Shown piece by piece: positions 35,575 to 43,438 of a DNA stretch of 64,000 nt. Made by a program: the position numbers and the translations under genes. Source of the stretch: Pseudomonas sp. GM18 (GTDB taxonomy: Bacteria; Pseudomonadota; Gammaproteobacteria; Pseudomonadales; Pseudomonadaceae). Below the pieces are notes generated by a model. That model was not told where the DNA came from. It made no database searches and saw only the letters and a program-made list of their open reading frames with translations. Location: assembly GCF_000282195.1 (NCBI RefSeq), contig NZ_AKJT01000095.1, forward strand, positions 1 to 64,000. Direction: 5' to 3'. The first letter of the stretch is position 1. Each line of letters begins with the position of its first letter.

Positions 35575-36356
35575 GCCGGCCGGCATTCTCCCGACTGCCG
35601 GTGACGGTGGATTTGCCGTTGCTGTTGCAGGCACTGGCGGCGATTGGCGAGGACGACTGGCACGGTCATTTCAACAGCGCTTACTACACTGGCGACTGGA
35701 GCGGCGTGGCGCTGATTTCCGCGGCCGATGCCTTGACCGAGCTGGCACCCGGCCGCGGTGAACCTCAATGGCGCGAACCCTGGCGACGGGATGCCCGATG
35801 GCAGCAAGGCCTGCGGGATCTGCCGCTGGAGATCGTCTGCGCGCGCCTGTTGCGACTCGGTCCGGGCGGGCGTATCCACGAGCATCGCGACTATGACCTG
35901 GGCGAACCGGAGGCGGACTTGCGTCTGCACATCCCGCTGCTCAGCCCACCTCAAGTGGACTTCATGCTGGACGGCCAACGCATGCCGATGGCCGCTGGCG
36001 AATGCTGGTATCTCGATCTGGCGCGGCCTCATCGCGTGGACAATCGCGATACCCAGGCACGGATTCATCTGGTGCTCGATTGTCGGCCCGGTGCCTGGCT
36101 GGAGCAGGCGATTATCGATGGGGTGGCAACCACGCCGTCGCCGCTAATCGGTCATCAAGCTTTAGAGCAATTCAAGGCACTGCTGGCCGGCGATCCGCAG
36201 CTGTGCAAGACCTTGCAGGGATTGCGGGACAACGAAGCCTTTGTCGCACGCACTCTGGAGCTGGCCGCCGAGCATGGCCTTGTGTTCACCCGCGAAGAGC
36301 TGCGCGCGGCGATGCGCGACGGTCGTCGCCAGTGGACTGAACAATGGAGCGCCTGA
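35571..36356 (+). CDS. Aspartyl/asparaginyl beta-hydroxylase-like dioxygenase
   Basis: 261 residues. The Asp_Arg_Hydrox core has HRD-type iron ligands H105 and D107 (IHEHRDYD) and H154 (RPHRVDN), with R164 placed for 2-oxoglutarate. The family hydroxylates Asp or Asn side chains of proteins or related small molecules. A C-terminal helical extension of about 80 residues follows. Its ATG overlaps the APS kinase stop (ATGA) and its end overlaps the next sulfotransferase, so the set is tightly coupled. The repeats of the giant protein are rich in Asp and Asn and are possible acceptors; this is inference. Confidence 0.85.
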   Translation: MSRPAFSRLPVTVDLPLLLQALAAIGEDDWHGHFNSAYYTGDWSGVALISAADALTELAPGRGEPQWREPWRRDARWQQGLRDLPLEIVCARLLRLGPGGRIHEHRDYDLGEPEADLRLHIPLLSPPQVDFMLDGQRMPMAAGECWYLDLARPHRVDNRDTQARIHLVLDCRPGAWLEQAIIDGVATTPSPLIGHQALEQFKALLAGDPQLCKTLQGLRDNEAFVARTLELAAEHGLVFTREELRAAMRDGRRQWTEQWSA

Positions 36357-37315
36357 ACCTCGAAGGCTGGTTGCCGATTCGCGTGTGGCAAGAGGCCGGG
36401 CAATGGCAAGTCGACTGGTGCTGGTTCGGTGATACGCGGCTGCATCAGCCGTTTTTTCGTGACGCCGTGGAGGATGCGCTGCGACTGCCGTTCAATCAGG
36501 CGTTTCGCCGAAAAACGGCATTGTCGACCCTCGCTGACTGGCAGGTTTGCAGCCCCGGTCTGACGCCGAGCGCCTTTATCTTTCACGCCTCCCGCTGTGG
36601 CTCGACCCTGATCAGCCAGATGCTGGCGCAACTCGACAATCACATTGTCATCAGCGAACCCCCTTCGCTGGATGCCTTGCTGCGCAGTGATCTACCCGCC
36701 GTCGAACGGCGTGCCGCCATCAAAGGATTGCTGTCTGGCTATGGACAATGCCGGCGGGGTGCGGAGCAACGGCTGGTGATCAAGCTCGACGCCTGGAACA
36801 TCGGTGAACTGGCGTTGCTGCACGAGTGTTTCCCCGAAACGCCGTGGCTGTTTCTTTATCGCGATCCGCTGGAAATTGCGGTCTCGCATCTGCGTCGCCC
36901 GGGCGTGCACATGGTGCCGGGGATGATCGGCGCCAGTGTGCTGGATGACGAGCTTGCGTTCAGCGGCCGTGAAGATTACATCGCTCGGCGGTTGGGGCGG
37001 TTGCTGGCGTCGGGTTTGGCGCAATGCCAGGCGTTTGGCGGCTGGGCGGTGAATTACAGCGAACTGCCGCAAGCCATGGCGGGGCGGTTGGCAACGTTCT
37101 TTGCTTTGGACATCGAGCAGCGCAGGCAGGTGTTTGCGGCGGTGGGGCAACATGCCAAGCAGCCGTCGCAGGTGTTTGTCGGCGACGGCGATGACAAGCG
37201 TCGCGAAGCCTCAGCGCTGCTTCGTGAGCGGGTGGAGTTTTGGGCTCGAAGGCCTTATGAGGCGTTGGAAAAAGAACGACTCACGATTTCGTCGACAAAT
37301 CCGCCATCCCCTTGA
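36344..37315 (+). CDS. Second sulfotransferase-like protein
   Basis: 323 residues. An N-terminal part of about 70 residues precedes the sulfate-binding loop FIFHASRCGSTLISQML (79-95 region), where Cys replaces the more common Ser/Thr/Gly before GST. Later YRDPLEIAVSHLRR fits the 3'-phosphate-binding RDP motif. It ends the tolC-cysC-hydroxylase-sulfotransferase run; its last 35 bp overlap the 3' end of the slipin gene on the other strand. The acceptor is unknown and probably differs from that of the first sulfotransferase, as the two proteins share little beyond the loop. Confidence 0.8.
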   Translation: MERLNLEGWLPIRVWQEAGQWQVDWCWFGDTRLHQPFFRDAVEDALRLPFNQAFRRKTALSTLADWQVCSPGLTPSAFIFHASRCGSTLISQMLAQLDNHIVISEPPSLDALLRSDLPAVERRAAIKGLLSGYGQCRRGAEQRLVIKLDAWNIGELALLHECFPETPWLFLYRDPLEIAVSHLRRPGVHMVPGMIGASVLDDELAFSGREDYIARRLGRLLASGLAQCQAFGGWAVNYSELPQAMAGRLATFFALDIEQRRQVFAAVGQHAKQPSQVFVGDGDDKRREASALLRERVEFWARRPYEALEKERLTISSTNPPSP

Positions 37316-38039
37316 GCAATTCGATCGGCAGCGGGAAGACGATGGTCGAACTCTTGTCCCCGGCAATCGAACTCAGCGTCTGCATGTAGCGCAACTGCAT
37401 GGCCCCCGGCTGACGCCCGAGCATTTCGGCAGCCTGCATGAGTTTTTCCGAAGCCTGCAATTCGCCTTCGGCGTGGATCACCTTGGCCCGGCGTTCCCGT
37501 TCGGCTTCGGCCTGTTTGGCGATGGCGCGAATCATCGATTCGTTGAGGTCCACGTGCTTGATCTCGACGGTGGCCACCTTGATGCCCCAGGCGTCGGTCT
37601 GGGCATCGAGTACTTGCTGGATGTCGACGTTCAGCCGTTCCCGTTCGGCCAGCAATTCATCGAGTTCATGTTTACCGAGCACTGCCCGCAACGTGGTCTG
37701 GGCCAGTTGGCTGGTGGCCATGAGAAAGTCTTCGACCTGAATGATCGCCCGTTGCGGGTCGAGCACGCGGAAATACAGCACCGCGTTGACCTTGACCGAG
37801 ACGTTGTCGCGGGTGATCACGTCTTGCGGCGGTATGTCGAGCACCACGGTTCGCAGGTCGACGCGGACCATTTGTTGAACCGCCGGAATCAGCAGGATCA
37901 GGCCGGGGCCCTTGACCTGCCAGAAGCGTCCGAGCTGGAACACCACGCCGCGTTCGTATTCACGCAGGATGCGGAAGGTCGACCCCGCCAGTGCAATCAG
38001 CAATAACAGGAGCGCGGCAAAACCCAGTTGCAGACCCAT
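37281..38039 (-). CDS. Slipin/stomatin-like SPFH-domain membrane protein
   Basis: 252 residues with an N-terminal membrane hairpin or helix (about 3-22), an SPFH domain (VLDIPPQDVITRDNVSVKVNAVLYFRV in parts) and a charged helical end (AKQAEAERERRAKVIHAEGE). Slipins form membrane microdomain scaffolds, usually with an NfeD partner. The gene for such a partner lies 22 bp upstream in the same operon. GGAGAA precedes the ATG. Overlaps the sulfotransferase gene tail to tail. Confidence 0.92.
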   Translation of the reverse strand: MGLQLGFAALLLLLIALAGSTFRILREYERGVVFQLGRFWQVKGPGLILLIPAVQQMVRVDLRTVVLDIPPQDVITRDNVSVKVNAVLYFRVLDPQRAIIQVEDFLMATSQLAQTTLRAVLGKHELDELLAERERLNVDIQQVLDAQTDAWGIKVATVEIKHVDLNESMIRAIAKQAEAERERRAKVIHAEGELQASEKLMQAAEMLGRQPGAMQLRYMQTLSSIAGDKSSTIVFPLPIELLKGMADLSTKS

Positions 38040-38061
38040 GACTATTCTCCGCCATCATTGT

Positions 38062-38589
38062 TCATGCGGGCGCCGCGTCAGCCGCGACCACTTCCAGCAA
38101 TAGACCCTTGCGTGCCACCACCCGGACCTGTTGGCCCGGTTGCAGCGGTGTTTGGCTCTTTACTTGCCATTGTTCGCCTTGCAGGTGCACCCAGCCGACA
38201 TAAGCATTGCCCGCCTGCAACGACGTTATCGGCGTCACGCTGCCGAGCAATTCGGCGTCGCCGCTGACATTGCGGCGCGGTCGGGTTTTCAAGGCGCGGA
38301 TCAGCAGGAAAATCAGCAACAGTGCGCTGATCAGCCCCAGGCCGATCATCAAGGGAACAGGGACTTCGGCATTGCTCAGAATCACCGCGCCGATCACGAA
38401 CATCACAATGCCGCCCAGACCGACCACACCGTAATTGGGCAAGGCCGCCTCGGCGATCAGAAACGCGATGCCGAACGTTATCAGCCAGATCCCGATGGGG
38501 TCGGGAACCAGCACTACGACGGTATCCTCCGCCAATACCGGCCCGCTCAAGGCCAGCAGCAGCGCAATTACACAGCAACGAATGTTCAC
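38062..38589 (-). CDS. NfeD-like membrane protein (slipin partner)
   Basis: 175 residues from GTG 38589, chosen because GGAGGG lies 6 bases upstream; ATGs at 38610 and 38643 would add residues ahead of the signal. Signal peptide ending VLAED, then two to three transmembrane segments and a C-terminal OB-fold (LLGSVTPITSLQAGNAYVGW...VRVVARKGLLLEV). It is the short NfeD form without the protease domain. It forms an operon with the slipin gene. Confidence 0.9.
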   Translation of the reverse strand: MNIRCCVIALLLALSGPVLAEDTVVVLVPDPIGIWLITFGIAFLIAEAALPNYGVVGLGGIVMFVIGAVILSNAEVPVPLMIGLGLISALLLIFLLIRALKTRPRRNVSGDAELLGSVTPITSLQAGNAYVGWVHLQGEQWQVKSQTPLQPGQQVRVVARKGLLLEVVAADAAPA

Positions 38590-38803
38590 TTGACCCTCCG
38601 GGAGAGTCATCCGTCCGCGAGCCGTTCGTGGCTCTGTGTACAAGTCTAGTTGAGCCTGCGGCTGTATGAATTTTGACCAGTTGTCGACCGCGTCCGACGG
38701 GCGGATTTCCCGCCGGATCCCACCAGCGGGCCTAGACTTTTAATGGAGAGAAAAAATTCTAACCATCGTCCGCCATTCGTTGTTGCGGACACCGAGGTGC
38801 ATC

Positions 38804-39271
38804 ATGCGTATGGCAAAAACCGTGCAGACCAGCCTGGACAAGGCGCACTGCGAATATGACATCGTTTCCCATCCGCACTCGGCCAGCAGCCTTGAAACGG
38901 CGCGGCTTGCAGGCATTCCTGCCGAACGGGTGGCCAAATCGGTGATCCTCGACGATCGCCACGGGCATTACTTGATGGCCGTACTGCCCGCCAGCCGTCA
39001 CCTGGACCTGAGCAAAGTCCGTGGCAGCAGCGAATGGCAAGTCACCCGGGAAAGCAACCTGCCGCACCTGTTCGACGATTGCGAACGCGGCGCCGTGCCT
39101 GCATTGGGCGAATCCTATGGAATGGACATGGTCATTGACCCGATGCTGACCCGGCAGAAAGACATCTACCTCGAAGCCGGCAACCACAACAACCTGGTAC
39201 ACATGAGCGTACCGGAATATCTGAAAATGGTGCCGCATGCCGAGGTCTGCGAGTTGAGTCTGTCGGCGTAA
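38804..39271 (+). CDS. YbaK/ProX-type aminoacyl-tRNA deacylase
   Basis: 155 residues of the YbaK/prolyl-tRNA editing family, which frees wrongly charged tRNA. The conserved Lys of the active site is probably in RVAKSVILDD, and the VPALGESYGMDMVID segment matches the family. ATG 38804 follows CGAGG; an upstream start at 38780 is weaker. Divergent from nfeD with a 214-bp gap. Single gene, probably housekeeping. Confidence 0.85.
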   Translation: MRMAKTVQTSLDKAHCEYDIVSHPHSASSLETARLAGIPAERVAKSVILDDRHGHYLMAVLPASRHLDLSKVRGSSEWQVTRESNLPHLFDDCERGAVPALGESYGMDMVIDPMLTRQKDIYLEAGNHNNLVHMSVPEYLKMVPHAEVCELSLSA

Positions 39272-39279
39272 CCGCCGTC

Positions 39280-39343
39280 ATCGCGGGCAAGCCCACCTAC
39301 ACAGGAATTGCGAAAACCCTGTGGGAGCGGGCTTGCCCGCGAT
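39280..39343. repeat. REP-type palindrome
   Basis: ATCGCGGGCAAGCCC (39280-39294) and GGGCTTGCCCGCGAT (39329-39343) are perfect complements around a 34-base centre that includes TGTGGGAGC. This is the common Pseudomonas REP signature. It differs from the palindrome families at 8.3, 16.1 and 45.6 kb. Confidence 0.9.
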
Positions 39344-39391
39344 TGACCGCGCCGCGGTCACCCCATTCCAGCCATCAAGAAGGAGCCCGAC

Positions 39392-39637
39392 ATGGAATCC
39401 CCCACCCACAGCCTCCCAGCCCTGTTCAAACAACTCGGCCTGCCAGACGACGCCGAAAGCATCGATAAATTCATCGCCACCCATTCACCACTCAAACCCG
39501 AACTGCACCTGGCGGACGCATTCTTCTGGAGCGAGAGCCAGGCGGAGCTGCTGCGTGAGGAAATTCTGGATGACGCGGATTGGGCAGAGGTGGTGGATCA
39601 GTTGGATGTAATGCTGAGGAAGGGGCGGGGGGTGTAA
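39392..39637 (+). CDS. DUF2789 family protein
   Basis: 81 residues, acidic, helical, soluble. Recognised as DUF2789 from MESPTHSLPALFKQLGLPDD and the SPLKPELHLADAFFW centre. AAGGAG lies 8 bases before the ATG. Function unknown; it is a single gene common in Pseudomonas. The 174-bp gap after it has three short AT-rich direct repeats of the type GTAAAAAAACTGG. Confidence 0.85.
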   Translation: MESPTHSLPALFKQLGLPDDAESIDKFIATHSPLKPELHLADAFFWSESQAELLREEILDDADWAEVVDQLDVMLRKGRGV

Positions 39638-39758
39638 AAAAATCTGGAGAAAAATGGCGAAATGTAAAAAAACTGGTGAGTGGTAAAAAAACTGGGCAGA
39701 AACTGAATTTGTTAGCTTTTTCCGCGTCTGGCCGTTGCTCGCCAATTTGTTTCAAAAC

Positions 39759-39806
39759 TTGACCAACTTTCCCCTCCAATGCCATATTGATAGTTAGCAA
39801 ACTAAC
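39759..39806 (+). promoter_or_regulatory. Probable marR promoter with overlapping operator
   Basis: TTGACC at 39759-39764, an 18-bp spacer and CATATT at 39783-39788 make a fair sigma-70 promoter. Directly after it, GTTAG-CAAA-CTAAC (39793-39806) is an inverted repeat that would cover the transcription start and ends 5 bp before the GTG start codon. This position fits autorepression by the MarR protein. The leader would be very short and has no clear Shine-Dalgarno sequence. Confidence 0.55.
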
Positions 39807-39811
39807 AGTGT

Positions 39812-40279
39812 GTGCATTCCCTCGTGCCAAAGAACCTCGCCGCTCTCCAGATGAACATCAGCAGCTCCATGGTGGTGGCCGCCAGGCATTGGCGGAAGAT
39901 CTGCCAGACCACGCTGGTCAACTATGGGATCTCCGAAGCCTGCGCCGTCCCGCTGTTGATGATCGGGCGCCTGGGCGAGGGTGTGCGGCAGGTGACGGTT
40001 GCGCAGGCGGCCGGGATGGAGAGCCCGTCTCTGGTGCGGTTGCTGGATCAGTTGTGTCATGCCGGTTACGTCTGCCGTACTGAAGACACTCATGACCGGC
40101 GCGCCAAATGCCTGAGCCTGACCGCGACCGGTCGTGAGTTGGTGCAGTCGGTCGAAGCCGAGTTGGTGCGTTTGCGCCAGGACGTGCTCGAAGGTATCGA
40201 CCAGAGTGATCTGGAAGCGGCACTACGGGTACTCAAAGCCTTTGAAGCGGCCAATCATCTACCGGTGGTTCACCCTTGA
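39812..40279 (+). CDS. MarR-family transcriptional regulator
   Basis: 155 residues. Winged helix region: VTVAQAAGMESPSLVRLLDQL recognition helix and the wing residues DTHDRRAKCLSLT with the conserved D-x-R. Starts at GTG 39812; a later start is possible since the leader is short. The stop overlaps the TTG of the efflux pump gene (TTGA), so it is the first gene of its own operon. It probably represses the operon and is relieved by a small aromatic or phenolic ligand, as with other MarR proteins next to AaeB-type pumps. Confidence 0.9.
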   Translation: MHSLVPKNLAALQMNISSSMVVAARHWRKICQTTLVNYGISEACAVPLLMIGRLGEGVRQVTVAQAAGMESPSLVRLLDQLCHAGYVCRTEDTHDRRAKCLSLTATGRELVQSVEAELVRLRQDVLEGIDQSDLEAALRVLKAFEAANHLPVVHP

Positions 40280-42348
40280 GCGGTTTTTTCACCGGCGTAC
40301 CCCCGGCGCGGGACTGGTTCTACGGTGTGCGCACGTTCGCGGCCTCGATGATTGCGCTGTACATCGCCATGCTCATGCAAATGCCTCGTCCGTATTGGGC
40401 GATGGCCACGGTGTATATCGTTTCCAGCCCGTTCCTCGGCCCTACCAGCTCCAAGGCGTTGTACCGCGCGGCCGGCACTTTGCTCGGTGCAGCGGCGGCG
40501 GTGTTGTTCGTGCCGATGTTCGTTCAGAGCCCTTATGTGCTGGTAGTGGTCATCGCGCTGTGGACCGGGATTTTGCTGTTCCTGTCCCTGCATCTGCGCA
40601 CCGCCAACAGCTATGCCTTGATGCTCGCCGGTTACACGTTGCCGCTGATCGCCCTGCCAGTGGTGGATAACCCGTTGGCGGTGTGGGACGTGGCCGAGGC
40701 GCGGACCGAAGAAATCTTCCTCGGCATCGCCGTTGCTGCGGTGGTTGGCGCCATGTTCTGGCCACGGCGGCTGGCGCCGGTGTTCAACGATTCGGTGAAC
40801 AAATGGTTTGCCGATGCTTCGACCTACAGCCTGCGTTTCCTCAGCCGCAACGTGCAGCCGGACGAAGTCAGCGCCTTGCGTTCATCGATGGTGGCGACTT
40901 TCAACAGCCTGGAATTGATGATCGGTCAGTTGCCCCACGAGGGGGCGCGAGCGCAAACGGTGCGCAATACCAAGGAACTGCGCGGGCGAATGATCCACCT
41001 TCTGCCGGTGATCGATGCCCTCGACGATGCGCTCTATGCCCTCGAGCGGCGCACCCCGGAGCTTGTGGATAAGTTCGCGCCACTGCTGACCGCGACCACC
41101 GAATGGCTCAATCACAAAGACGCTGATCTCGACCGCTGGCAGGCCCTGAAATACCAGCTCCAAGTGCTGCAACCGAGTGCCGAGGCGCTGGACGATCGCA
41201 GGCAGTTGTTGTTCTCCAACGCCCTGTATCGCCTCGGCGAATGGATTGATGTGTGGCAAGACTGCCGCAGCCTGCAATACGCCATTCAGTGCGAGAGCCA
41301 GGACAGTTGGCGCGCGGTGTATCGGCACTGGCGCCTGGGTCGGCTGTCACCGTTTCTCGACCGTGGGTTGATGCTCTATTCGGCGGCTTCTACGGTCACC
41401 GCGATCATCGTCGCCTCGGTGCTGTGGATTCTGCTCGGCTGGACCGACGGTGGCAGCGCGGTGATCCTGGCGGCGGTGGCGTGCAGTTTCTTTGCGTCGA
41501 TGGACGACCCGGCGCCACAGATCTACCGATTCTTTTTCTGGACCGCGATGTCGGTGCTGTTCGCCGGCCTTTATCTGTTTCTGATCCTGCCGAACCTGCA
41601 TGACTTCCCGATGCTGGTGCTGGCGTTCGCCATCCCGTTCATCTGCGTCGGCACCTTGACGGTACAGCCGCGTTTTTACCTTGGGATGTTGCTGACCATC
41701 GTCAACACCTCGTCCTTCATTAGCATTCAGGGTGCCTACGACGCGGATTTCCTCAGCTTCGCCAACTCCAACCTGGCCGGGCCCATGGGCTTGCTGTTCG
41801 CGTTCATCTGGACCCTGATCGCCCGGCCATTCGGGGCGGAACTGGCGGCCAAGCGCCTGACCCGTTTCAGCTGGCGCGACATTGTCGGCCTGACTGAACC
41901 GGCCACGCTGGCCGAACATCGGCACATGGGCGTACAGATGCTCGATCGTCTGATGCAGCATTTGCCGCGGCTGGCCATGACCGGCCAGGACACCGGCATC
42001 GCCCTGCGCGAAGTGCGCGTGGCCCTGAATCTGCTGGACTTGCTCGCCTATTCACCGCGAGTGCCCGGTGCGCCGCAAGCGCTGCTGCGCCAGGTGGTGG
42101 CTGAAGTCGGTGAGTACTTCAAGGCCTGTCTCAAGGCTGGCGAACGTTTGTCGGCGCCGAGTCCGTTGCTGATGACCCTCGATCGCACCCGACGCGCCCT
42201 CGGCGGCCAAGGTGACGACGAAACCCGTCTGCATTTGCTGCACGCCTTGAGCGGTTTGCGTCTGGCGCTGTTGCCGGGCGTCGAATTTGTCGGCACGGGC
42301 GAACTCGAAGAACCGCTTCCCCATGGCATCGATGGAGCGCCTTTATGA
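40276..42348 (+). CDS. FUSC-family efflux pump (AaeB-like)
   Basis: 690 residues with two hydrophobic blocks (about 15-165 and 365-520) and large cytoplasmic parts, the layout of fusaric-acid/p-hydroxybenzoate exporters. It would be the inner-membrane component of a tripartite pump. TTG start overlapping the marR stop; its own stop overlaps the ATG of the DUF1656 gene. No close substrate assignment is possible; aromatic carboxylic acids are the usual cargo of the family. Confidence 0.9.
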   Translation: MSGFFTGVPPARDWFYGVRTFAASMIALYIAMLMQMPRPYWAMATVYIVSSPFLGPTSSKALYRAAGTLLGAAAAVLFVPMFVQSPYVLVVVIALWTGILLFLSLHLRTANSYALMLAGYTLPLIALPVVDNPLAVWDVAEARTEEIFLGIAVAAVVGAMFWPRRLAPVFNDSVNKWFADASTYSLRFLSRNVQPDEVSALRSSMVATFNSLELMIGQLPHEGARAQTVRNTKELRGRMIHLLPVIDALDDALYALERRTPELVDKFAPLLTATTEWLNHKDADLDRWQALKYQLQVLQPSAEALDDRRQLLFSNALYRLGEWIDVWQDCRSLQYAIQCESQDSWRAVYRHWRLGRLSPFLDRGLMLYSAASTVTAIIVASVLWILLGWTDGGSAVILAAVACSFFASMDDPAPQIYRFFFWTAMSVLFAGLYLFLILPNLHDFPMLVLAFAIPFICVGTLTVQPRFYLGMLLTIVNTSSFISIQGAYDADFLSFANSNLAGPMGLLFAFIWTLIARPFGAELAAKRLTRFSWRDIVGLTEPATLAEHRHMGVQMLDRLMQHLPRLAMTGQDTGIALREVRVALNLLDLLAYSPRVPGAPQALLRQVVAEVGEYFKACLKAGERLSAPSPLLMTLDRTRRALGGQGDDETRLHLLHALSGLRLALLPGVEFVGTGELEEPLPHGIDGAPL

Positions 42349-42554
42349 TCGGTGATCTGGATATCAGCGGGGTGTTCCTGCCCACGCTGCTGGTGCTGAT
42401 GGGCATTACCTACGTGTTGTTCCTGTTGGTGCACGGGGTGCTGATGCGCCTGCACTTTTACCGTCTGGTCTGGCACCGGGCATTGTTCAATGTGGCTCTC
42501 TACGCTGTGCTGCTCGGCGCCGTGGACTCACTCAGTCGATACCTGATGACATGA
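42345..42554 (+). CDS. DUF1656 small membrane protein (AaeX-like)
   Basis: 69 residues with two transmembrane helices (about 10-30 and 45-63). DUF1656 proteins nearly always sit between the pump and adaptor genes of FUSC systems. Start and stop both overlap the neighbours by four bases (ATGA), which ties its translation to theirs. Function unknown; probably a pump subunit or stabiliser. Confidence 0.9.
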   Translation: MIGDLDISGVFLPTLLVLMGITYVLFLLVHGVLMRLHFYRLVWHRALFNVALYAVLLGAVDSLSRYLMT

Positions 42555-43438
42555 AAAAACCTTTTTTGACCCTCGGCCGTGTGGTCCTGACATTGTTGAT
42601 CGTGAGCTTCGCCATTGTCGTGGTCTGGCGCATGGTCATGTATTACATGTTCGCGCCCTGGACCCGGGACGGGCACATCCGTGCCGACATCGTGCAGATC
42701 GCCCCGGACGTCTCCGGGCTGATCCAGCAAGTAGAGGTGCGCGACAACCAGTGGGTGAAACGCGGCCAGGTGCTGTTCAGCATCGATCAGGATCGGTTCA
42801 AACTGGCCCTGCGCCAAGCCAAAGCGACCGTCGCCGACCGTCAGGAAACCCTGGCCCAGGCCCAGCGCGAGGCCAAGCGTAACCGAGGTTTGGGCAATCT
42901 GGTCCCGGCCGAGCAACTGGAAGAAAGCCAGTCCCGGGTGGCCCGCGCCGAAGTGGCATTAATGGAGGCGCAAGTGGCGGTGGACAGCGCCCAGCTCAAC
43001 CTCGACCGCTCGGTGATCCGCAGCCCGGTGGATGGCTACGTCAACGACCGGGCGCCGCGCTCCCAAGAGTTCGTCAGCGCCGGGCGGCCGGTGTTGTCGG
43101 TGGTGGACAGCAATTCGTTCCACATCGACGGTTATTTCGAAGAAACCAAACTGGACGGTATTCATGTCGGCCAAAGCGTCGATATTCGGGTGATCGGCGA
43201 CCGTGCGCGCCTGCGCGGGCATGTCGAAAGCATCGTCGCCGGCATCGAAGACCGCGACCGCAGCAGTGGCAGCAACCTGTTGCCCAACGTCAACCCGGCG
43301 TTCAGTTGGGTGCGGTTGGCCCAGCGGATTCCGGTGCGAATCGCTTTCGATGAGGTGCCGGAAGACTTCCGCATGATTGCCGGGCGTACGGCCACCGTGT
43401 CGATCATCGACGATCAAACCGGGGGGCCGGCGAAATGA
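42551..43438 (+). CDS. HlyD-family adaptor (AaeA-like)
   Basis: 295 residues with one N-terminal transmembrane helix (about 9-33), the family-typical APWTRDGHIRADIVQIAPDVSG entry into the lipoyl domain, a short hairpin, return motif VIRSPVDGYVNDRAPR and a barrel. It links the FUSC pump to the outer-membrane factor encoded next, with ATGA overlaps on both sides. Confidence 0.92.
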   Translation: MKKPFLTLGRVVLTLLIVSFAIVVVWRMVMYYMFAPWTRDGHIRADIVQIAPDVSGLIQQVEVRDNQWVKRGQVLFSIDQDRFKLALRQAKATVADRQETLAQAQREAKRNRGLGNLVPAEQLEESQSRVARAEVALMEAQVAVDSAQLNLDRSVIRSPVDGYVNDRAPRSQEFVSAGRPVLSVVDSNSFHIDGYFEETKLDGIHVGQSVDIRVIGDRARLRGHVESIVAGIEDRDRSSGSNLLPNVNPAFSWVRLAQRIPVRIAFDEVPEDFRMIAGRTATVSIIDDQTGGPAK

